DNA of 64,000 nucleotides from Myxocyprinus asiaticus. Lineage: Eukaryota > Chordata > Actinopteri > Cypriniformes > Catostomidae. The stretch is taken from NCBI RefSeq assembly GCF_019703515.2, contig NC_059348.1, positions 20,727,656-20,791,655 on the forward strand. The letters are read 5' to 3'. How positions within the stretch are numbered: position 1 is the first letter of the stretch; each line of letters starts with the position of its first letter. The notes under the pieces are model-generated. The model saw only the letters and a program-made list of their open reading frames with translations, made no database searches and was not told the origin of the DNA. The translations under genes were made by a program, and so were the position numbers. Positions 57,601 through 64,000 of this stretch are shown here, one piece after another.

Positions 57601-59504
57601 TTCTTTTGTCTGGAATAGCTGTGCTGCTGGCTCCCAAAATGATGGTAGCTGTGGAGGGAGACCTTATTCAAGTGGACTTCAGTACAGTCCTTCCTGATAT
57701 GATCATAAACCTACGAGTCTGGAGGGAGGGGAATGAACAGAATGTAAGAATCTCTTCACATACTTTTGTTTTTGCAACAAATTCTTTGTCTATGCAACTG
57801 AGTTCAAAATGATTATTGTGCTTGGCTCTCGATACACAGTGGGGTCCACTTTCATTACAAATTACGTTATCAGCATAACAAATTGAATGAGAAATTAAGT
57901 TGAAAAAATACATTTTAGTATTTATGTCCATGTTTTGCTTTAAAGGAATAGTTCACCCAAAAATGAACTGAATGAGGGTGAGTAACTGATTACAGAATTT
58001 TCATTTTTAGGTGAACTATCCCTTCAATGACTGCATGCACTCGACTTCACAAGTTTGTGCAAAACCTGATGATCCCTGTTATCTAGCATGATCACACAGC
58101 ATCTTGTGTGCTTCAGTTGAAGCAAAGAAATCTGGGGAGTTTACTTAGTCACAAATTTGCTTGAATTGAAACTTTGAAATAGTGTGAAATCTAAAATATT
58201 TATTTTCCATTTTAACACTTCTTTGCTTACATTTGTCAAAATACTACATGATTTTATTTTCAGGTTTAAATTAGATTTTGAATCCCAGATTTTCAACTTG
58301 GACTTTTGAGCCCCACTGTTTTTGACAGTCAGTCTGACAAATTTGCTAATGAATGTCTTGCAGGCTTTACTTCATGTGATCAGAGTTTATCCTTATCATT
58401 TTTCCATCGCTGCACATCGAGGGGAAAAGAGGATGTGCTTCGAGGCAAAAGCACTTGTAGAGGCCATTAACAAGAGCTGCAGCACTGACAAGCAGTGTGT
58501 CTTCATCCCTAGTGAGTGATCACTACAGGTCGTGAAACTTTGATCAAAGAAATGGTTTCAGTATGACATGTTTTGAAAAATATGCATTAAGACAACAATT
58601 GTAAAGAGAGAATTGACAGGATAATGAATAAAATACTGTGCTGTCCTAGGCTGTTTACATTGACACAATTTCATTCCTAGAACTGACATCTGACTTTGTA
58701 AAGCCTGTGATGGTAAGCATAGCTGTGGTGGTAGCAGTTGCCATGGCCAGTATTCTGGGTTGGTCAGCAGCACGTTTTGGTCCACAGATTAAACAAACCA
58801 TTTGCCACAGAGAGCCCCTTCCAAATGTACTAGTAAGTGTCTTTTTTTTTTTTTTAACCTGATCAACAATTCCTGCCCAAGTTTGTTTATTGGTATGTAT
58901 GTATGGAAGGTAGGTAGGAAGTACAGATGGTTGTATGTATGTACAGAAAAAAGAAAGTATGCAAGTAAGAAAGGAAAGAAGGACATAACAAAAGTACGTA
59001 AGGTAGGAAGTATGCAAGGAGGTTTGGAAGAAAGTAATAAGAGGGAAGTATGGAAGAAAGGAGTACAGAAGAAAATGCATAAAGGAAGTATGGAAGGAAG
59101 GAATAAGTATGTAAAGAAAGCAAGAATGGATGGAATAAGTATGAAATAAAAGTACAGAAGGAAGTATCAAAGGAATGAATAAGTACGTACTGTAAGTTGG
59201 TAAGAAGGGAAGGACAACATAAAAGAAAACTCAATTTTAACACTGTTATGGTGTGTTAGTGAAAGTTTGACACAATTAAGTTGTATTTGCCTTGATTAAA
59301 ACATAAACGGAAAACACTCCAAAACACAAGTGTTGACTTATTTATGAACATGACCACTTGCTTTTGTTTTTCCAGCTTTATGACTGGCCCACCAGCACTC
59401 ACATTCTCTGTACAGGTGTTTCACTGGAGCCCACAGACCCACTTTTGCTGCTCCCCTCTGCAGAGGGTCAGTGCACTGCTGTGGAGGCGGAGTGCAGAAC
59501 ATAA
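54607..59504 (+). CDS. crfb16: Class II cytokine receptor, IL20RB-like (CRFB16)
   Basis: Seven exons, phases consistent: 54607-54670, 55242-55365, 57327-57514, 57619-57743, 58364-58511, 58681-58832 and 59376-59504; 309 residues. Exon 1 is a signal peptide (MLQKSRLIKNLIPLLLHLT), phase 1 as usual for this family. Exons 2-3 form the first fibronectin III domain (VNMKHILIWSP, VNYSVQFQGEYELHKLNGTW, YSVRIKSKCDGHKSWAQLPA). Exons 4-5 form the second, with a Cys pair near KSCSTDKQC. Exon 6 has a membrane helix (about 225-245, VMVSIAVVVAVAMASILGW), and exon 7 a short tail. The NMKHxLxWSP motif, FNR junction and short tail (about 64 residues) match IL20RB, whose teleost counterpart is called CRFB16. It would be the short-chain subunit for IL-20-type cytokines at the cell surface. 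It runs tail to tail with parl. AATAAA at 60271 is a candidate poly(A) signal. Confidence 0.88.
56206..57073. repeat. TTAA-type miniature element split by a solo LTR
   Basis: TTAAAGGGATAGTTCATCC at the left and GGGTGAACTATCCCTTTAA at the right. The LTR at 56641-57023 interrupts the right arm. Confidence 0.88.
56641..57023 (+). mobile_element. Solo LTR inside a miniature element
   Basis: TGTCACAGTCTGTC at the start and CTCCAGACACCA at the end. GTGAG is duplicated on both sides (56636-56640 and 57024-57028). Removing it and one GTGAG restores the GGGTGAGTAAAT sequence of the host element. Confidence 0.88.
57940..58026. repeat. TTAA-type miniature element, 86-base minimal copy
   Basis: TTAAAGGAATAGTTCACCC is followed by only a few bases and then the opposite arm AGGTGAACTATCCCTT. 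The whole centre is deleted. In a crfb16 intron. Confidence 0.8.
58890..59215. repeat. Imperfect purine-rich tandem array
   Basis: Degenerate four-base units (GTAT, GGAA, GAAG, AAGT) across about 320 bases in the last crfb16 intron. The array keeps frames open on both strands, which makes spurious ORFs. Confidence 0.85.
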
Positions 59505-61170
59505 GACTGAAAGTCAAACTGAAGTACACATTTACTGGAGCAGTTGTGTCTAAGAGATGGACAGCTGTTACTTACTGCTTTACAACCCAAAACGTGACCA
59601 CCTTTGGTATTTTGACTGAAGAAATGGCGATTGTGAATAGAAGTTTTGGGTCGGGCGTTAGATTCAGACCAGCTCTTGATGTTAAATGGGACAGTTGAAA
59701 GATCAACCTCTTTCAGCAGAACTCAGGAAAAAGCATTGTTGGTCCAACAAATTCTGACGTTCAGCCACAGCAGGCTTGCTTTTATGCATCCTCTCACTTG
59801 TAAACGTTGAGTGCTCATTTCAATGCCCCAATGGAATCTGCAGCCTTTTATTGCATTTTCGGCACTGATTTTAGGGGGGAAATCTGCAGAATTAGCGATT
59901 TAAATATTAAAACATTTTTACAATGAAGCTGAGAGTCCTATACCCTTATTGGTAGCTAAAAGCATCAAAATAACTTTGATAATTCACTGATCTGTGGAGC
60001 TTTATGTAGAGTTCTGCACGTGCATCCATATCACATGGATTTGTACAGTATCACACTTAATTTGTATCCCACGTTTTCTTAAAACACATGTAACATCTTC
60101 AGGAGAGGAAACTTCAAAAAACAAAATATGAATGCTTCTTGATGTCATGCTGTATGCACAAGAGGGCAACAGTGTGGTGCTCTCATTGACATTTACTTTC
60201 ATTTCTATATGTATTTTTTTTTTTCAAACATATGTTAGGACAAAGCTATATCTAAATAGTTTTGACGGTTAATAAACAACTTTTGTTATTTGATTTGCAG
60301 TTTACAAATTACAAATAATAAGCTACATGGTAAACAAGACAGGGATACAGGAAATTCAGGGTTTTACATTACAAGAATTGCCCATATCCTAAATTAAGTA
60401 TTATTCTAAAATCCTTGTTTAAATTTTGAAAAGTTTTTTAAATGTAATGGACTTGTTTGAAATATTTAAAGTGTCTGTATGTGAAGTATTATTTTGCTAA
60501 ATGTAATTTTACTCACCAAGTTGCAGGTAATTAAGAACCTTATTTTACAAGATTTCCTTAAGCAAATTTCAGTAGTATAATAGGATAATACTGTGCTCAA
60601 TATTCTTAAGGCCGTTTAGAAGCGTGAAATTAAAACGCAAATCTACAGAGTCCACATTAAAGCAGAGATCATGGCAGCTGTCCATCCAAGAACTTTTTCT
60701 AATAAATAAATTAATATTAAGAAAAAAACATTGCCAATTTCTAAAGAGCACAGAAGCCCTTACCATGTATTTCACCTTACCTTGCACACACAAGAACAGC
60801 AAAAACAGTACTGTACATGCATGCTTGCAAAAGCATCCAGTCACACACTTGAACACAAACAAACTGATTTCCATTCCAAGGAGATCAATAACTTTGTCCT
60901 CAGACAATAAGTCTGCTGAGGACCATTGAGATAATTTGATTTTTATTGGGTGTTTTGCTTTTAATGATGGGACAGTATAGAAGAGACAAGATGGTGGAGG
61001 GGCAAAGAGAGGGGAAATGGTACTGGGACAAAATCCATGTCCAGCAGCTCTAGGTGTCACAAGCATGTGCGCTTCCCACTGTGCTTGGACAGTTCTTGTA
61101 ATCTTTTGAATGTGTGTCATTCAATATGCAATATGAGAGCATCCTGTGATTCTGATGTAGTTAAACAATC

Positions 61171-63702
61171 CTAAACATGACCACCACCTCCACCGGGTCG
61201 GGATCTGCCAGATGACCCGTTCCGTAACTCATGCCAGAACTTCACCAGTGGCTCGCGCTTCTTCCAGATCATGTCATTGCCATATACAATGTACCACCTG
61301 AAAGGAGGGGAGAAAAGACAATGAGTTAAAGACAGGAGTCTGGTTCAAGAAGTCAAAATCCCACACACTTTTTCCATAGACAAATAGATTTTTAACCCTC
61401 AATTGATTTTTAACTTATAACCCTTTAAAGACAGACCTACCGTGAGCTCTGAGGTTGTTCACTGATGGTATTTGCTTCTGTTGAATTTACCAGTCCACGT
61501 TATTTTTAAACTTCATTGTTTAAAAATCATGTTTAAAAACGGAGCTCCTGGTGTACAACTACACTACCCATAGTCCAGCTAAAAGAGCCACCAATCAGAA
61601 AATCACGGCCAAGAAAGACCACCAAACAAACCCCAAGCGACAGCCCACTCCCATGACGCACTGTGAATGACGCAAACAAGTCAGTCTCCCTTCACCCTCA
61701 AACTACGTATATATTTGTATATATCTGAATATTTCGAAATAATCGTAAACCATATTGTTTCTATACTTAAAACCAACAACCTAACATCAATAGTTTTATT
61801 TATTTCTATCGTTTTATGTCCGATTACTTAATTCGCAATGCTTCATGGGATTGTAGTTTGTGCCCTTGTAAAAACGGTAAGTACACAGTCTTGTACCTTT
61901 GTCTTTTTGTCTGATTTTCAAAAACTTTTTTGCTTCAAGTCAAAGTTTGTAATATTGTGTCTTTTATGAAGGGTTTTATGAAAAGTCTATAAAAGAAATG
62001 AAAGAATCAAGGCGGCTGAAAAAGTGGACGGCACTGTTGCGCTCTATTTCCGTGTTCCCTCTAGGGGCACTGTTGTGAAATAATAATAAACCTGCTAAAT
62101 ATATGGAAAGCATTGAGATACTCACACTCCAAACAAAGCACCCCCGAGATGGGCCGCATGGTCGAAAAACCTCCATCCCAAGAGAAGACCAGCTGTATCC
62201 AAGGTAACAAGAGCTTTCAAAGCCTAAAGCACATCAACCAGCATTACTACCATACATTTTACTCACTCCACACATTAACACGAACAAGATAGCTGAATTT
62301 AATTTGCGCACACTTACATTTCCTGCTGTGATGCTGACCATAGGAAGCAAGATGATGCCCAGCTTAGCTTCTGGTATCTTGGTACAGACTGCAGCCAAAA
62401 CAGTCATGATGGCCCCTGACTGCAGAATGCAGATCAATACTCACTGAGAGAGGGCTTTTATGGCAAATTCGATTTCACTTGAACTAAAAAAAAAACACTG
62501 GCGGTATTTAACATTTCCTGTTATAACATCTTCAGAATATAGTTATAACAACTGAACTGTCTAAAAACTGGTTTAGAGACATAATATCAATAATTTAGAG
62601 CTGCTTACAACTCGGCTGTTGACTTATCTGCAAGTACATAAGGGACAACAGTGTAATGTTTCAACATTTTCTCTGCTTGCCCTGATATACATAGACTTTA
62701 AATTGGATTTAAACGTAATAAAGGTTGATGCAGGAAACTCACAGCTCCAAGTGATGGACCCAGACGTCCTGTAGCAGTCTTCAAAACATAACTGATGAAT
62801 GTGGAAATAACACCTTAACAGGAGAAAATGAAAAAGGTTTCATAGTAGACTGTAACAGAATGCACCAAGGGAAAATGTACTTTAAGCCAGTCATTATCAC
62901 AAATTAAACCCAGACAGTTCCCAAAAAGGAATCAGAGGGGTCTTGTGTTATTATTCCGCTTATTACATGGCTTCTTACCAAATAAATACATTTACTTAAA
63001 ATATTGATTAAAATTCAGTTAAAATTATTTTAATTTGTGAGAAAAAAAAAGTGACTGTGGAGTGATATGAGAGACATGATACTAGCACGGCTATGAGCTG
63101 TAGGAAACTGGTTTTCTGGGATAACAGTCAATTGTGAAGTTTAGCGGTCAATGTACAACAATATCTGACTGCATAATGCCGCAATAGACCAATCGGAATT
63201 AATTATTTTAAATAGCCATGCAATAAAATACAGATAACATATTTGGGGATCTATAAACAATCAGTAAGTAGTACCTCCAGACAGATAAAGGGCCAGAAAC
63301 TGCTCCCTCCCAAGTAGGGAGACAATGCTAGTGGAAAATGTCCATAGGACATACATGTTGGCAATCATGTGAATGAAAGAGTAATGACTGAAGGAAGAGA
63401 GGACCATGGGAAGGCACCGTGTCTCTGAAACAGAAAGTAACAGGGTGGAGGGTGGGGACAAAAGGTATCAGGGACAACTGATTTTGCTAATAATGTTGAT
63501 GACACATCAACCAAAGGTATTTGTCAAGAGAAATGCACTCAAGCAATGTTATGATATCTCAGTGCACCTCTTGAAACCTATCAAATGGCTTTCATTGCTC
63601 ACTTACTGGATGCTGGGTTAGAGGTGAAGTACTTGATCATGGAGCGTTGCATTGAAGGTATTCTCCAACAACACAGCACCACAGTGTTTAGAGCTATGAT
63701 AC
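61171..63702 (-). CDS. parl: Presenilin-associated rhomboid-like protease, 3' part
   Basis: Six exons of the C-terminal half: 63607-63702, 63275-63424, 62743-62813, 62318-62419, 62126-62223 and 61171-61297, phases consistent. The 5' exons lie beyond the right edge. Residues read [20 protein letters not shown], then [20 protein letters not shown] (the conserved H...N loop), [31 protein letters not shown] with the catalytic Ser, [18 protein letters not shown] with the catalytic His, and the matrix-end tail [17 protein letters not shown]. The end is glycine-rich (RPGGGGHV). Rhomboid serine protease of the inner mitochondrial membrane; in mammals it cleaves PINK1 and PGAM5. Minus AATAAA at 60942-60947 is a probable poly(A) signal. 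The last intron holds a 0.7 kb repeat shared with 9664-10403. Confidence 0.93.
61325..62048. mobile_element. Second copy of the AATAGAGTGCAACA element
   Basis: Same order of blocks as 9664-10403, with a worn left end (AGACAGGAGTCTGGTTCAAG) and right end CACTGTTGCGCTCTATTTC. In the last intron of parl. Confidence 0.75.
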
Positions 63703-63760
63703 CTAAGAAACAAAGGCACATGTCAATAGCAGAAAGGAGACATAATTATGGACAGACCTC

Positions 63761-64000
63761 TTAAAGGAAGAGTTAACCCAAAAATGAAAATTATAATGTT
63801 CTCCCCTCTTGTCGTCCTAAACCTGTACGATTGTTTTTTGTGTGCAGAACACAAAACGAGATTTTTTTTTTTTAATGAAGATTCCCCTGCATCTTTTCAA
63901 TGCAATGGCAGTGGATAGTGCCTTACTTTGAAGCTTAAAAAAGGACCCCAAGGTATCATAAAAGAAGTCCATGTGACTCATCTGTCATATTCCAAGTCTT
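63761..64000. repeat. TTAA-type miniature element running off the edge
   Basis: TTAAAGGAAGAGTTAACCCAAAAATGAAAATT opens it in two pieces (TTAAAGGAAGAGTTAACCC, AAAAATGAAAATT). The window ends before the opposite arm. In a parl intron. Confidence 0.75.

Noticed and set aside
58655..59243. Overlapping open frames on both strands rich in Ser, Phe, Tyr and Leu, or Lys and Gly
   Set aside because: They arise from the degenerate GGAA/GTAT array in the last crfb16 intron and carry no domain.
60569..61120. 183-codon minus-strand frame downstream of parl
   Set aside because: It overlaps the probable parl 3' UTR, has no recognisable domain and no splice partners. The leading MTHIQKIT region is not conserved in any family I know.

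Overview
The window is nuclear DNA of a teleost, most probably a cyprinid. The genes are spliced, vertebrate-type and AT-rich between exons. About half of the DNA is transposon sequence. The repeats include several Tc1/mariner families (one Sleeping Beauty-like), a non-LTR retrotransposon, solo LTRs, a tRNA-derived SINE, and many copies of palindromic miniature elements with TTAAAGGGATAGTTCACCC ends that I associate with carp-like fish. No prokaryotic features are present.

Layout from left to right. At 1-483 there is a broken Ty3/Gypsy integrase end. At 2253-7260 (+) is dusp28, an atypical dual-specificity phosphatase whose single intron holds two Tc1 elements lying head to tail. At 10900-17972 (-) is proc (protein C), an eight-exon vitamin K-dependent protease gene, complete in frame but with Trp where the activation cleavage needs Arg. 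At 21015-30845 (+) is a decayed secreted collagen/C1q gene split by a 3 kb LINE. At 34297-43553 (-) is sag (rod arrestin), 15 coding exons including 10- and 15-nt microexons, with a photoreceptor-type promoter just upstream. At 46881-50799 (-) is a five-exon claudin with an in-frame stop in exon 3. At 54607-59504 (+) is a complete seven-exon class II cytokine receptor, IL20RB-like (teleost CRFB16). At 61171-63702 (-) is the 3' part of parl, a mitochondrial rhomboid protease whose first exons lie beyond the right edge.

The genes do not form one pathway: phosphatase, anticoagulant protease, extracellular matrix, vision, tight junction, cytokine receptor and mitochondrial protease. The unifying impression is uneven decay. 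dusp28, sag, crfb16 and the visible part of parl are open and well spliced, whereas the claudin and collagen/C1q genes carry disabling changes and proc has lost its activation residue. That pattern would fit a polyploid cyprinid in which one homeologous copy is relaxing, but this is inference. I found no undescribed multi-gene system. The most useful leads are the protein C activation-site change, the two broken genes, two nearly intact Tc1 transposases, and several nested insertions that can be ordered in time.

Exon boundaries were derived by hand from GT/AG sites, reading phase and remembered family similarity. No alignment or database search was run.
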